Shown here piece after piece: positions 1 through 9,008 of a stretch of DNA of 64,000 nucleotides. Location of the stretch: contig PZPC01000012.1 of the NCBI GenBank assembly GCA_003045895.1, positions 1-64,000 of the forward strand, read 5' to 3'. Under the pieces are notes generated by a model that saw only the letters and a program-made list of their open reading frames with translations, was not told the DNA's origin and made no database searches. The stretch is from Bacteroidota bacterium. Lineage in GTDB: Bacteria > Bacteroidota > Bacteroidia > Chitinophagales > Saprospiraceae. The position numbers and the translations under genes were made by a program. Every line of letters begins with the position of its first letter. The stretch's first letter is position 1.

Positions 1-8
1 TCTAGCGT

Positions 9-1349
9 ATGGATATTTTAGTGATGGCTGGCCAATTGATGCTGAGCCTTTCTATTTTAATTGTTTTGCACGAAGGTGGTCACTTCTTACCCGCCCGTTT
101 TTTCGGTACCCGGGTAGAAAAGTTCTATCTTTTCTTTGACCCGGGATTTTCCTTGTTTAAAAAGAAGATTGGAGAAACAGAATACGGCATCGGCTGGTTA
201 CCGCTGGGCGGCTACGTCAAGATCAGTGGCATGATCGACGAAAGCTTTGACAGCGAGCAAATGCAGGGCGAACCCCAGGAATGGGAGTTTCGCAGTAAAC
301 CGGCCTGGCAGCGACTCATAATCATGATGGGTGGCGTTACCGTCAATTTCTTCCTGGGCTTGCTCATTTTTGCGGGGGTGTTGTGGTATTACGGACAATC
401 CTACCTTCCCACGGAGAACGTAAAATACGGTATCGCGGTAGATTCTATCGGTTATGAGATCGGCTTGCGGGAGGGTGACAATATCCTGGCCATCAACGGA
501 CAAGCCTTCGATAAATTTAACAGCCGCACCCTGTTGCGGGAAATTGTGATCAATAACGCCAACACCATCGAGGTTAGGCGTGCGGGCGAAAACATGGATA
601 TTCCTATTGACAACCGCTTCGTAGGGGTATTGTCCAGCTACGAAAACAAAGGTATCAGCTTGTTCATGCCGCGGGTACCTTTTGTAGCTGCCAAATTTTC
701 GGCAGACTCCCCAGCCAAAACGGCGGGGATGGAAGTTAAGGATAGCATTATTGCGCTCAATGGGACGCCTACGCCCTTCTTTACGGATTTTGTAACAGCG
801 ATTGCCCCTTATAAAGGACAAGAAGTGACCGTGACGGTTAGCCGTAACGGCGTTGCCAGGGATTTGACCTTGACCACTACCGACGAAGCAAAAATTGGCG
901 TTTACCCCGCTGATCCTACTTATTTTTTCCCGACTAAAAGGCAAGAATACAGCCTGGCCCAAGCCATTCCTGCTGGTGCCGCGCTGGGTTGGGGCACCCT
1001 GACCGACCAATTAAAAGCCTTCGGGCAAATGTTTCGGGGAAAGATCAAGGCTTCTGAAAGCCTGGGTGGTTTTGCTTCTATTGGTGGCATGTTTGGCAAC
1101 GAATGGGTATGGGAACGATTCTGGACGATGACCGCCATCTTGTCGCTCATTCTGGCTTTCATGAATCTCTTACCGATTCCAGCGCTGGATGGTGGACACG
1201 TGATGTTTCTACTTTACGAAGCCGTCTCTGGCCGCAAACCCAGTGACAAATTCATGGAGTATGCTACCCTGGCCGGATTTGTGGTGGTCATTGGTTTGGT
1301 AATTTTCGCCAATGGTTTAGATATCAAGCGAATCTTCTTTGGCGGCTAA
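9..1349 (+). CDS. rseP: RIP metalloprotease RseP (site-2 protease)
   Basis: Intramembrane zinc protease that cleaves membrane-anchored regulators such as anti-sigma factors, and leftover signal peptides, in the inner membrane. The sequence has HEGGH at residues 21-25 in the first membrane helix (zinc ligands and catalytic Glu). The second active-site motif, LDGGH, is at 393-397 near the C-terminal helices, after NLLPIPA. Between them lie two PDZ-like stretches (about 135-210 and 215-300), as in RseP. At 446 aa it matches the usual Bacteroidota length. The window begins only 8 bp before the ATG, so upstream partners (dxr in many relatives) are not visible. It converges on acpH with a 6 bp gap. 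Confidence 0.96.
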   Translation: MDILVMAGQLMLSLSILIVLHEGGHFLPARFFGTRVEKFYLFFDPGFSLFKKKIGETEYGIGWLPLGGYVKISGMIDESFDSEQMQGEPQEWEFRSKPAWQRLIIMMGGVTVNFFLGLLIFAGVLWYYGQSYLPTENVKYGIAVDSIGYEIGLREGDNILAINGQAFDKFNSRTLLREIVINNANTIEVRRAGENMDIPIDNRFVGVLSSYENKGISLFMPRVPFVAAKFSADSPAKTAGMEVKDSIIALNGTPTPFFTDFVTAIAPYKGQEVTVTVSRNGVARDLTLTTTDEAKIGVYPADPTYFFPTKRQEYSLAQAIPAGAALGWGTLTDQLKAFGQMFRGKIKASESLGGFASIGGMFGNEWVWERFWTMTAILSLILAFMNLLPIPALDGGHVMFLLYEAVSGRKPSDKFMEYATLAGFVVVIGLVIFANGLDIKRIFFGG

Positions 1350-1355
1350 CCCCGC

Positions 1356-1937
1356 CTAACAGTCACAAAACAAGCTGACCTCCTGTGCAATTGCAGGAAA
1401 AAAATGGGAAAATTCCTCGACTAACAAAGCCTGGTCTTCGTGTAAACTGACCAGCGCATCTTCCAAATATTCCGGTTTTGAAACCCTTTGCTGCAGCCGG
1501 CTAAAGGTGTAGGCAATACCTGCGGTGGTGCCGTATTGTACCAGCCAGTCATCAGCGATCATCAGTGGAACACGCTGTTGTAAACGGGCGGGCATCAAGG
1601 GAAGGTTCTGCTCCAATACCTGGTAAATACCCTGCGTGAATACCCCCAGACTTTGGGAATGGTAGTGGGCCCAATGATTGGCCAGGATATAGTCGTACAA
1701 GACGTCAATGACCACGCCAGCATACTTACCATGTCGTTTCTGCAACCGGTGAGTTCCCTGCCTGACCACCGGATGATTATCGGTATAGGTATCGATAAAT
1801 CGGTGTAGTCGGATACCTTGCTGAATCCCGGGTGGGAGGCCCGGCAGGTCGCGATTCTTGATGAAATCTCCGAGGAAATTGCCAACAATCAATTCTTCAT
1901 CCTGGCAGGACAATAACAAGTGGGCAAGAAAATTCAT
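1356..1937 (-). CDS. acpH: Acyl carrier protein phosphodiesterase (AcpH family)
   Basis: Predicted to remove the 4'-phosphopantetheine arm from holo-ACP in the cytosol. The family signature runs through the N-terminal half: MNFLAHLLLS, then GNFLGDFIK, GIRLHRFIDTYTDNHP and the Asp-rich segment VVIDVLYDYILANHW. The length of 193 aa is normal. An in-frame ATG at 1967 would add ten residues, but those codons lie in the terminator hairpin of the upstream receptor gene. The ATG at 1937 also begins exactly at the family's conserved N-terminus, so I use it. The assignment rests on family motifs; substrate is inferred. Confidence 0.87.
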   Translation of the reverse strand: MNFLAHLLLSCQDEELIVGNFLGDFIKNRDLPGLPPGIQQGIRLHRFIDTYTDNHPVVRQGTHRLQKRHGKYAGVVIDVLYDYILANHWAHYHSQSLGVFTQGIYQVLEQNLPLMPARLQQRVPLMIADDWLVQYGTTAGIAYTFSRLQQRVSKPEYLEDALVSLHEDQALLVEEFSHFFPAIAQEVSLFCDC

Positions 1938-1949
1938 GGTAAAAGGTAT

Positions 1950-1985
1950 AAAAAATGGCTTCCGCAAGTTACCCCGCGGAAGCCA
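1950..1985 (-). terminator. Rho-independent terminator of the TonB receptor gene
   Basis: A perfect 10 bp stem (1956-1965 with 1976-1985; arm TGGCTTCCGC) with a 10 nt loop is followed on the minus strand by a run of six T. It lies 33 bp past the receptor stop codon and just upstream of acpH, so it should separate the two transcription units. Confidence 0.85.
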
Positions 1986-2018
1986 CTGTTTTATTAAAAG
2001 CTCACCAAACGAAGGTTC

Positions 2019-4751
2019 TTAGAACTGAACGTTTACGGAGAGATTAAAAATGGTTCCCAACTGACTGAAGTGGTAACCATCATAAGTCATTTGTGAATAA
2101 CGCTGGTTAAAGGTAATCAAGTTAGATTGATTCTGCAGGAAGGCAGCATCATTCAACAGGCCCTCCGAACCGGCATCGGCTTTGAAGCTCCATTCAGGAA
2201 GTACATTCAACAGGTTGTTTACATTCAGTGCAACCGTGATCTTTTCAGATAGCAGGTAGCTCAGCCCCAGGTCGGTAACCACCTTGGGGGTAAACTCCGT
2301 ATACAACCGGGCATCCAACCCTTGCTGGCGGAATTGAGTAGGGCCAAACAAGGTGTTGTTCAAGGAAGCGGTAAATTTACCGGCCTTGTAATCTACACCC
2401 AGGATCGCCTTGTATTCCGGACGAGAGGTAAAGAACAGTGCCTCTTGCGTAGGGTTAGAAACCGTTTGGCCAGCTTGCTCTACCAGGATGGGGTTTTTGA
2501 CATCACCGTCTCTTTCGTTGCTCAGGGTGTAGTTGCCAGACAGGTTAAAGGCCAGGCTACCAGCGCCAACGGCTACTCCACGGTAGCTGGCTACGAGGTC
2601 AATACCGGTGGTACGGGTATCCAGGGCATTGACGAAAAAGCTCAGGTCAGACAGGTTGTTGGCGGTCAGGATGGCATCCAATGCCGTATTACCTGCATCG
2701 GTTTTGCCAATTTCCGTGCTCAGGATAATCCGGTCGGTCAAGGCAATATTGTAGTAATCCACCGTCAGGCGAAACTTGTTGTTTGGCTTGAAACCGATAC
2801 CTACCGTGATGTTGGTAGATTCTTCGGGCTTCAACGCGGGCAAGCCCAACAGGCGGGCTTCGCGGGAAACGTTATTGATCAAACCACCTACCTGAATACC
2901 CTGGCCAGGAATAAAGCTGTACTGGGCTTTCTGGGTATAGATCTGGTGCAGCAAAGGCGCGCGGAAACCCGTAGAAGCAGATGCCCGCAGGGTAATCATG
3001 TCATCTGCAAACTTGTACCGCGAGCTCACTTTCCACACAAAAGCGTCACCGAAGTCGCTGTAGTTTTCAGCGCGAATGGTACCATTGATGAGGAAATCAT
3101 CGGTAAGATCCAGTGCCAAATCGAAGTAACCACCAAAGTTGTAGCGGTTGAAGGAACCTGAATTACGGGGGTCGTTACCGGCAAAAGAATCCGGGCCACC
3201 ATCTTCGTAAGAAGCTTCAGAGCCCTGGATCACCGTGAAAGTCTCACTGCGGAACTCCGAACCAAAGGCGATGCCTACTACGTCAGACAGTCTCCGGGTG
3301 ATATCAATATTGCCCACTACGTGGGTGAATTTGGTGCCGCCCACATCAAAAAGCAAGGGGCTATTCTCGCGGTACTTGAAGGTGCCGTCGGGGTTCAGGG
3401 TTCCGTTGCGGTTGTGTGAGTTACTTACCAGGTAGGTTTGCTCATTGCCGCCCACGGTGAAGCTGGCATCAGTGATCCAGCCATTCTTATTGCCACGAAT
3501 ACCGATGGTACCGTTGTAGTCATTGAGGTCACCGTCAAAAGTCGGCACATAACCAATGTACTCGCCATTAGGGCCATTGGGGAAGAAATCTGCCAGGTAA
3601 GGAAAATCTGACAGGGTGCGCCAATAAGGTGTACGGTAGTTGGCGAAGCTGTTTACTTTTTTGTAAACGTAGGCTGCGTTGCCGTAAACCTCGGCATTGT
3701 CAGATACATCAACACCCGCGTTGATGGCAAATTTAGCGGCCGTTGTTTCGGGTGAACCGTTGATGTTACCGGCATCGGGGTATTTGGACAGGAAGGCATT
3801 AACATCCGCAAGGCTAGCACCAAAGTCAGCAGCTTCACCCGCGGCATCTACCGTACCTGGACGGTTAGATAATTCCCGCTTGGACAAATCGAGCGTATAA
3901 TTCAAAAAGCCGTTTTTACCGAGGCCGACACCATTGTTAAGGGCCACACCATAGGTTTCACCGTCGCCTTCCGAAGTTACGCCGGCGTTAAAGGTAACGC
4001 TACCGTGGCTGGCATCTTCCTTCAGGATAATGTTCATTACCCCGGCGATGGCATCCGAACCATACTGGGCCGAAGCACCATCACGAAGGATTTCTACCCG
4101 CTCAATAGCGGCTTGCGGAATGGCAGAAATATCAGCCCCTGTTTCCCCGCGTCCCGGAGAAGTTTGGGTGTAAAGCAGGGCACTGGTGTTTTTACGCTTA
4201 CCGTTGATCAGAATCAAGGTACGGCTGGGGCCCATGTTGCGAATTTCGTAGGGGTCCAGCAGAGAGGTCGCATCATTTACCGGTGTATTCACCGAGTTGA
4301 ACGAAGGAATCTTGTAAGTCAGGGCCTTATCAAAGGTATTTTGACCGGTAGACATCAGGTCAGCCGCCGTCAGTACATCAATGGGCAGTGGCGTATCCGT
4401 AGAAGACCGGGGGGCCGTACGGGTACCCGTCACGACCACATCAGAAAGGCTTACCCCTTCCATCAGTTCAATGTCCATCTTCTTGGTTTCACCAGCGGCT
4501 AAGGTGACTTCGAAAGAAGTAGGGGCATAACCAATGTAGGTTACTTCTATTGTACTGGTACCTGCGCTTAATTTCAGCGAATAAGAGCCATCAATATCGG
4601 AGATGGTGCCGGTAGTGGTACCGGGTACGGATATATTGGCGCCAATAATCGGCTCCGATCCGCTGACAACCTTACCCGTGAGGGTTTGGGCCTGGAGTGA
4701 AAAAGTCATTACTACAAAAAGTAATGCCAACATGTGTTGTAATCGTTTCAT
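2019..4751 (-). CDS. TonB-dependent outer-membrane receptor with carboxypeptidase-regulatory N-domain
   Basis: Outer-membrane active-transport channel of 910 aa. From the N-terminus: a signal peptide (MKRLQHMLALLF to LQAQ), a CarboxypepD_reg beta-sandwich (about 22-105, LTGKVVSGSEPIIGANISVP), a plug domain from DVVVTGTRTAPRSS to about residue 245 with the GASAQYGSDAIAGVMNIILK plug signature, then a 22-strand-type barrel ending in the aromatic SVNVQF. A longer open frame reaches 4985, but its 78 extra codons lack a signal peptide and precede the obvious MKRL start. No SusD partner or TonB gene is adjacent, so a SusC polysaccharide role is not supported. The substrate cannot be read from sequence. 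Upstream on the minus strand there is only a degenerate -7 box (TACCTTGC near 4880). Confidence 0.93.
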   Translation of the reverse strand: MKRLQHMLALLFVVMTFSLQAQTLTGKVVSGSEPIIGANISVPGTTTGTISDIDGSYSLKLSAGTSTIEVTYIGYAPTSFEVTLAAGETKKMDIELMEGVSLSDVVVTGTRTAPRSSTDTPLPIDVLTAADLMSTGQNTFDKALTYKIPSFNSVNTPVNDATSLLDPYEIRNMGPSRTLILINGKRKNTSALLYTQTSPGRGETGADISAIPQAAIERVEILRDGASAQYGSDAIAGVMNIILKEDASHGSVTFNAGVTSEGDGETYGVALNNGVGLGKNGFLNYTLDLSKRELSNRPGTVDAAGEAADFGASLADVNAFLSKYPDAGNINGSPETTAAKFAINAGVDVSDNAEVYGNAAYVYKKVNSFANYRTPYWRTLSDFPYLADFFPNGPNGEYIGYVPTFDGDLNDYNGTIGIRGNKNGWITDASFTVGGNEQTYLVSNSHNRNGTLNPDGTFKYRENSPLLFDVGGTKFTHVVGNIDITRRLSDVVGIAFGSEFRSETFTVIQGSEASYEDGGPDSFAGNDPRNSGSFNRYNFGGYFDLALDLTDDFLINGTIRAENYSDFGDAFVWKVSSRYKFADDMITLRASASTGFRAPLLHQIYTQKAQYSFIPGQGIQVGGLINNVSREARLLGLPALKPEESTNITVGIGFKPNNKFRLTVDYYNIALTDRIILSTEIGKTDAGNTALDAILTANNLSDLSFFVNALDTRTTGIDLVASYRGVAVGAGSLAFNLSGNYTLSNERDGDVKNPILVEQAGQTVSNPTQEALFFTSRPEYKAILGVDYKAGKFTASLNNTLFGPTQFRQQGLDARLYTEFTPKVVTDLGLSYLLSEKITVALNVNNLLNVLPEWSFKADAGSEGLLNDAAFLQNQSNLITFNQRYSQMTYDGYHFSQLGTIFNLSVNVQF

Positions 4752-5114
4752 AAAAAAAAGTCTAGTGAAAAAATGAATAATAAAACATCCAAAATCAACC
4801 TTATTGGCTGGTAAGTTGATTGGGAATAAAAAGCAAAGCAAACTTGCCGCAGAACCAGCCGCCTGGACAAAAAGCGCTAGCAAGGTAGAAGAATTATGAC
4901 AAAACCAATATAAAGGACAAATTATTTTTTGACAACAAACCACTTTAAAGTATAATATTTCTTGTTTGTCTGATTTTTGTTGCATTACGAAATGCCAGGT
5001 CTTGTTTTTACAAAATTAAATTTCTAAAAAATAAAACCGTTCGCACCGCCTTTTCTAAATAATTCCTTGTTTCCGCTAATACTCGTATATTTGCCGCTCG
5101 AAAAAATGAACCTC
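4752..5114. other. Intergenic region between divergent TonB receptor and ychF
   Basis: 363 bp, AT-rich, with no credible gene. The open frame crossing it on the minus strand is only an upstream extension of the receptor reading frame. It holds the ychF promoter at its right end and presumably the receptor promoter, for which I see only a weak candidate near 4880. Confidence 0.6.
5067..5093 (+). promoter_or_regulatory. Bacteroidota-type promoter for ychF
   Basis: The -7 box TATATTTG at 5086-5093 fits TAnnTTTG. TTG at 5067-5069 is a possible -33 element with a 16 bp spacer, slightly short. The distance from box to ATG is about 21 bp, giving a short leader. Confidence 0.6.
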
Positions 5115-6212
5115 ATGGGACTTCAGTGCGGTATAGTTGGTTTACCCAACGTTGGAAAATCTACTTTATTCAATGCCCTTACTTCAGCTAAGGCTCTGGC
5201 GGCGAACTATCCTTTTGCTACCAAAGAGCCTAACGTAGGGGTAATTACCGTACCTGATACCCGGCTGGACAAACTGGCCGAGCTCGTCGTTCCTCAGCGC
5301 ATTCTACCCACCTCGGTAGATATTGTAGACATTGCCGGCTTGATCAAAGGCGCTAGTAAAGGTGAAGGGTTAGGCAATCAGTTCCTGGGTAACATCCGGG
5401 AAGTAGACGCCATCCTGCACGTGGTACGCTGCTTTGAAGACGATAACGTGGTGCACGTAGACGGCAGTGTTAACCCCGTTCGCGACAAAGAAATCATTGA
5501 TACCGAGCTCATCTTCAAAGACATTGAAACAGTAGAAAAGCGCGTTGATAAGCTGAAAAAAGCGGCGAAAAGCGGCGAAAAAGAGGCGAAGCGGGTCGTC
5601 GATTTGGGTGCTACCATTCTGGAACACCTGGAAAGTGGCAAACCTGCCCGCAGCCTGGAACTGAACGAAGAAGGCCAGGAATTGCTCAAGGAAATGATGC
5701 TGCTGACCGCCAAGCCGATCTTGTACGTTTGCAATGTTGACATCGATTCGGTTGAAACAGGCAATGCTTTTACGCAAGCTTTTCAGGCAGCTGTGGCGGA
5801 TGAAAAAGCGGAAGTCCTTTTCATCTCCGCAGCGATAGAAGCTGATATTGCCGAATTGGAAACCAAAGAAGAACGCCAGGAATTTATCGAAGAAATGGGC
5901 CTGACGGAGCCTGGTGTGAATCGGGTGATTCGCAGCGCTTACCGCCTGTTGAACCTGATTACCTATTTTACGGCTGGTGTCAAGGAAGTACGTGCCTGGA
6001 CCATCATCGAAGGTACCAAAGCGCCTGGTGCTGCTGGTGTTATTCACAGCGACTTTGAGAAAGGTTTTATCCGCGCCGAAGTAATTGCCTATAACGATTT
6101 TGTGACCCTGGGTTCGGAGCAAGCCGTGAAGGAAGCCGGCAAACTAAAAGTTGAAGGCAAAGAATACGTCGTAGCCGACGGCGACGTGATGCACTTCCGG
6201 TTTAACGTATAA
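5115..6212 (+). CDS. ychF: Redox-regulated ATPase YchF (Obg-like)
   Basis: Cytosolic ribosome-associated P-loop NTPase of the Obg family that prefers ATP. The first residues MGLQCGIVGLPNVGKSTLFN carry the Walker A motif GLPNVGKS. The DIVDIAGLIKGASKGEGLGN switch-II region follows, then the helical insert and the C-terminal TGS-like domain (YFTAGVKEVRAWTI... to AYNDFVTLGSEQAV). 365 aa is the standard length. ATGs at 5067 and 5106 are in frame upstream, but the first lies ahead of the -7 box and the family N-terminus begins at 5115. It converges on the exonuclease gene. Confidence 0.95.
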   Translation: MGLQCGIVGLPNVGKSTLFNALTSAKALAANYPFATKEPNVGVITVPDTRLDKLAELVVPQRILPTSVDIVDIAGLIKGASKGEGLGNQFLGNIREVDAILHVVRCFEDDNVVHVDGSVNPVRDKEIIDTELIFKDIETVEKRVDKLKKAAKSGEKEAKRVVDLGATILEHLESGKPARSLELNEEGQELLKEMMLLTAKPILYVCNVDIDSVETGNAFTQAFQAAVADEKAEVLFISAAIEADIAELETKEERQEFIEEMGLTEPGVNRVIRSAYRLLNLITYFTAGVKEVRAWTIIEGTKAPGAAGVIHSDFEKGFIRAEVIAYNDFVTLGSEQAVKEAGKLKVEGKEYVVADGDVMHFRFNV

Positions 6213-6247
6213 TAAGAAGTTTCTAAAGTCGTACCAGCCACCGGCCA

Positions 6248-6790
6248 TCAATAGCGCCATACATCCAGGTATTGCCGGAACAAGGCTGCCAGATTGCTGG
6301 CATCCGGCAGGGCGCGGTGGTGATCGCCCGTCCATTCCAATCCTTCCATTTCCACACTTTTTTTGAGGCCGCGCGGACGGCTAAGCTTCTTGATGTCGGC
6401 GTATTGCTTCTTCAGGTTGATGAAGGCGTCCGTCCAGTCATCTTCCAGGCGGTGCAGCCTGCAATCCTGGCGAAAGATCTTCTGGTCGAAAGCCCCCCAG
6501 GAGCAAAGCAGGTAATCTTCTTCCCAGATGTCAATCCATTCCTGAAATTCTTCAATCACACGGGGAAAAAGAGCAGCCCGGTTGATGTCGGCCTGGTCAA
6601 TATTGGTCAATTGCCGGCAAAAATGGGACAATTGCGGGTGCAAAACCGGTTTGATAAACCGCTGAAAGGAGCCCAGCACATCGCCGTAAGCATCCATTTT
6701 AACGGCGCCAATTTCGATTGTCTCGGGGGTCATGGAAGGTGGTCGGCCTTCCCAACAGGTCGCTTCAATGTCAAAGATGATAAAGTTCAA
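6248..6790 (-). CDS. DEDDh 3'-5' exonuclease (ERI1/KapD-like)
   Basis: Predicted metal-dependent 3'-5' exonuclease acting on RNA or DNA ends. All five catalytic positions of the DEDDh superfamily are present: D7 and E9 in FDIEAT, D102 in SWGAFD, H158 and D163 in DHHRALPDA. The inserted TCWEG after the first motif is typical of ERI1/KapD-type enzymes. Length 180 aa, a single-domain enzyme. The start is a TTG at 6790; no ATG or GTG lies between it and the preceding stop region, and FDIEAT must be retained. It begins 14 nt after the stop of the coiled-coil microprotein and is the last gene of the DUF4230 group. The biological substrate is not evident. Confidence 0.85.
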   Translation of the reverse strand: MNFIIFDIEATCWEGRPPSMTPETIEIGAVKMDAYGDVLGSFQRFIKPVLHPQLSHFCRQLTNIDQADINRAALFPRVIEEFQEWIDIWEEDYLLCSWGAFDQKIFRQDCRLHRLEDDWTDAFINLKKQYADIKKLSRPRGLKKSVEMEGLEWTGDHHRALPDASNLAALFRQYLDVWRY

Positions 6791-6804
6791 GGGCTTTGTG
6801 CTTT

Positions 6805-6894
6805 CTACTTGCTCAGCAAGCGTTTCAGTTCCTGAATGTCGGCTTTCAGTTCATCAACTTTACGCTCCAGCGTATCGTTGTTGTCCATGGTCAT
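6805..6894 (-). CDS. 29-residue coiled-coil microprotein
   Basis: ATG ACC ATG GAC opens a 29-codon frame ending in TAG. The product is acidic and basic in alternation with Leu/Val/Ile every 3-4 residues (TLERKVDELKADIQELKRLL), which reads as an amphipathic helix of about three heptads. It fits snugly between its neighbours: 15 nt after the DUF4230 stop and 14 nt before the exonuclease start, the spacing expected of a real cistron in a compact operon. The start could be the ATG at 6894 or at 6888. No function is recognised. It could dimerise, or bind one of the two flanking gene products. Coding status is inferred from spacing and heptad pattern only. Confidence 0.55.
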   Translation of the reverse strand: MTMDNNDTLERKVDELKADIQELKRLLSK

Positions 6895-6909
6895 TTGGTT
6901 TTGAGACCA

Positions 6910-8094
6910 CTAGCCATTCAAAGCGTCTTCCGGCAGTACTTCGGAACCGGTATTTTTCCGGAATTCTACTTTCAGTTCGAATTTGTTGTTGATGCTTTTG
7001 ACCAACGGACCGAACATCGTATTCATCAGCTCCACGGCCTGCTGTTCCGAACGATCCAGGATATTGCTCTCCAGGGCTTCCCGGCGGAATTCCTTGCGCA
7101 GGGCATTGAAACTTTCGTTGAAATTAACCGACCCCACTTCGCGCATCCAGCCGATGTCCAGTTTTTCGATCTTCGGGTAGACCTCGTGGCTTAAAATGAC
7201 GGGTTCGGGTAAGGTAACGGTGACAATGCCAGCCTTGGAGTTGAGCTTCACATCAAAATAGTCGTTCAGTCGAAAACCAACTTTCAGGATGGAGATCGCG
7301 GTAATTTCGAGGTCGGAACTGGATACATTGATACCCCAAATTTTGGTTTGCATCTGTTTGTTGATGCCTTTCTTATCGCGAACCTCCATGGTCGCCAATT
7401 CAGCAATGACCTTTTCCACTTTTTCCTGCAGTAACCCGCGGGCACGGCCAAAATCATCAATCGATGCCCGTTCCTGCATCCGTGCCATCATGGGCCCGAG
7501 AACCTCGGCCATCGCAATGCCGCAGGGGGTGTCCAAGTCTTTGCCTTTGGCGTAGATTGCCCCCTCCTTGGTCTGGATGACGGTAGCCATCACCTGGTTG
7601 ATCAGGTAGCAGGTATATTTGGAGGTGATTTCGTCCAGGGCCTTGGTGGCGCTTCCTCCTTCGTTGTCATACCAGGTTTCGTAGAGGTTGGCGGTGGTAT
7701 CGCGCAGGCGAATGAAGTCGTTGTAATACAAGGTTCGCAGATAGGGATGGTGGTTGGCCTCGTACTCTTTAATCACGGCTTGCTGAAGGCTATCCGACAG
7801 CCCCATCCGCTTACCGACGTGCCGCAACACACTGGTGTTGATGTCGTAAACCAACTGGTTGAATTCTCGCCGGTACCGTTCCGGATTACTGATGATGGCC
7901 AGGGCATCTTCCATGTCGATGTTCATGTCGTAATCGGCAGGCATATAATTCAGTTGGTACTCCGCAGGAGCACCCAGGAAACTACCCGGTTTATTTTGGT
8001 AATATTTGTAAATCACAATTCCTGCCACGACCAGTAACAAAACCAGTACCAGCATTTTTCCGAATTGATTCGCCTTTTTCACATTGATGGTCAT
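6910..8094 (-). CDS. DUF4230 membrane-anchored protein
   Basis: 394 aa of unknown function. Residues about 14-31 (MLVLVLLLVVAGIVIYKY) form one N-terminal transmembrane anchor. The C-terminal 140 residues match the DUF4230 pattern: ISILKVGFRLNDYFDVKL, a VTVTLPEPVIL strand, KIEKLDIGWMREVG, and a closing amphipathic helix. The middle (about 60-240) is helical and polar. The family occurs widely as single-anchored proteins with the bulk outside the cytosol; what it does is not known. It is the first gene of a leftward group with the microprotein and exonuclease, reading from a TAAATTTG box at 8119-8126 back to back with folP. Confidence 0.8.
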   Translation of the reverse strand: MTINVKKANQFGKMLVLVLLLVVAGIVIYKYYQNKPGSFLGAPAEYQLNYMPADYDMNIDMEDALAIISNPERYRREFNQLVYDINTSVLRHVGKRMGLSDSLQQAVIKEYEANHHPYLRTLYYNDFIRLRDTTANLYETWYDNEGGSATKALDEITSKYTCYLINQVMATVIQTKEGAIYAKGKDLDTPCGIAMAEVLGPMMARMQERASIDDFGRARGLLQEKVEKVIAELATMEVRDKKGINKQMQTKIWGINVSSSDLEITAISILKVGFRLNDYFDVKLNSKAGIVTVTLPEPVILSHEVYPKIEKLDIGWMREVGSVNFNESFNALRKEFRREALESNILDRSEQQAVELMNTMFGPLVKSINNKFELKVEFRKNTGSEVLPEDALNG

Positions 8095-8118
8095 ACGCTT
8101 TCACAAAATCTTTATGAG

Positions 8119-8146
8119 CAAATTTAATAACTTTAGCCCGCACAAA
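8119..8146 (-). promoter_or_regulatory. Promoter for the DUF4230 group
   Basis: On the minus strand, the -7 box TAAATTTG (plus 8119-8126) lies 25 bp before the ATG, with TTTG at plus 8143-8146 as a -33 candidate (16 bp spacer). A weaker TAACTTTA at 8128-8135 on the plus strand may serve folP, making a packed divergent promoter region. Confidence 0.55.
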
Positions 8147-8156
8147 AAGGCGGAAC

Positions 8157-9008
8157 ATGATTTTTACCCAGCAAACACTGAATTGTGACGGTCAATTACT
8201 GGATTTGGGTACACCTCTTATCATGGGTGTCATAAATGTAACACCTGATTCGTTTTTTTCGGCTAGCCGCAAGGAACATTTAGCAGATATTTTACGCACT
8301 GCCGGAGAAATGTTGGCAGCCGGCGCCGATATCCTGGACATTGGCGGGATGTCTTCCCGCCCGGGTGCTGCTATTATTCCGCCTGCCCAGGAAATTCAGC
8401 GGGTGGTCCCGGCTATTGCCGCCATCAAGAATCGCTTTCCGGACGCCATTGTTTCGGTAGATACTGTTCATGCAGAAGTGGCTCGCCAGGCGGCCGCGGC
8501 GGGGGCAGGCATCGTTAATGATATTTCTGCAGGCCGGATCGATGCTGAAATGTACGATGCCGTAGCCGAACTGGGCCTACCCTACGTACTGATGCATATG
8601 CGCGGTACCCCCGGCAACATGCAGACCAGGCTGGACTACGAAAACGTGGTACGGGACATCCTGGACTTTTTCATCCAGGAAGTCCAGCGCTTACGCGAAA
8701 AAGGCGTCAAGGACGTCATCATTGACCCTGGTTTCGGCTTTGGCAAATCGATCGCCCAGAATTACCAGTTGTTGAAAGGTTTGGATCTTTTACAGATCCT
8801 GGAAGTTCCGGTATTGGTAGGTGTTTCGCGAAAATCAATGATCTATAAATTGCTGGGCAACACGCCTGAAGCGGCACTCAACGGTACGTCGGTGGTACAT
8901 TTGCTGGCGCTCCAGCACGGGGCCAGGTTGCTGCGGGTACACGATGTAGCACCAGCCCGGGAGGTCGTCACTATTTGGCAAATGATGGAACAAACAACCG
9001 TAACCTAG
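8157..9008 (+). CDS. folP: Dihydropteroate synthase
   Basis: Cytosolic TIM-barrel enzyme joining dihydropterin pyrophosphate and p-aminobenzoate in folate synthesis. Family motifs appear in order: GVINVTPDSFF (22-34) with the Asn that binds metal and pyrophosphate; DIGGMSSRPGA (about 61-71), the flexible loop that more often reads GGESTRPG; VSVDT; GIVNDISAG; YVLMHMRGTPGNMQ; DPGFGFGKS with the pterin-contacting Lys; and VGVSRKSM near the C-terminus. 283 aa is normal. The stop codon abuts the ATG of the next gene without a gap, so the two are probably translated from one message. The Met and Ser in the loop may be lineage features; I draw no drug-resistance conclusion. Confidence 0.95.
   Translation: MIFTQQTLNCDGQLLDLGTPLIMGVINVTPDSFFSASRKEHLADILRTAGEMLAAGADILDIGGMSSRPGAAIIPPAQEIQRVVPAIAAIKNRFPDAIVSVDTVHAEVARQAAAAGAGIVNDISAGRIDAEMYDAVAELGLPYVLMHMRGTPGNMQTRLDYENVVRDILDFFIQEVQRLREKGVKDVIIDPGFGFGKSIAQNYQLLKGLDLLQILEVPVLVGVSRKSMIYKLLGNTPEAALNGTSVVHLLALQHGARLLRVHDVAPAREVVTIWQMMEQTTVT

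Noticed and set aside
4752-4985. 78-codon N-terminal extension of the TonB receptor
   Set aside because: It lacks a signal peptide, and the true signal peptide begins at the ATG at 4751.
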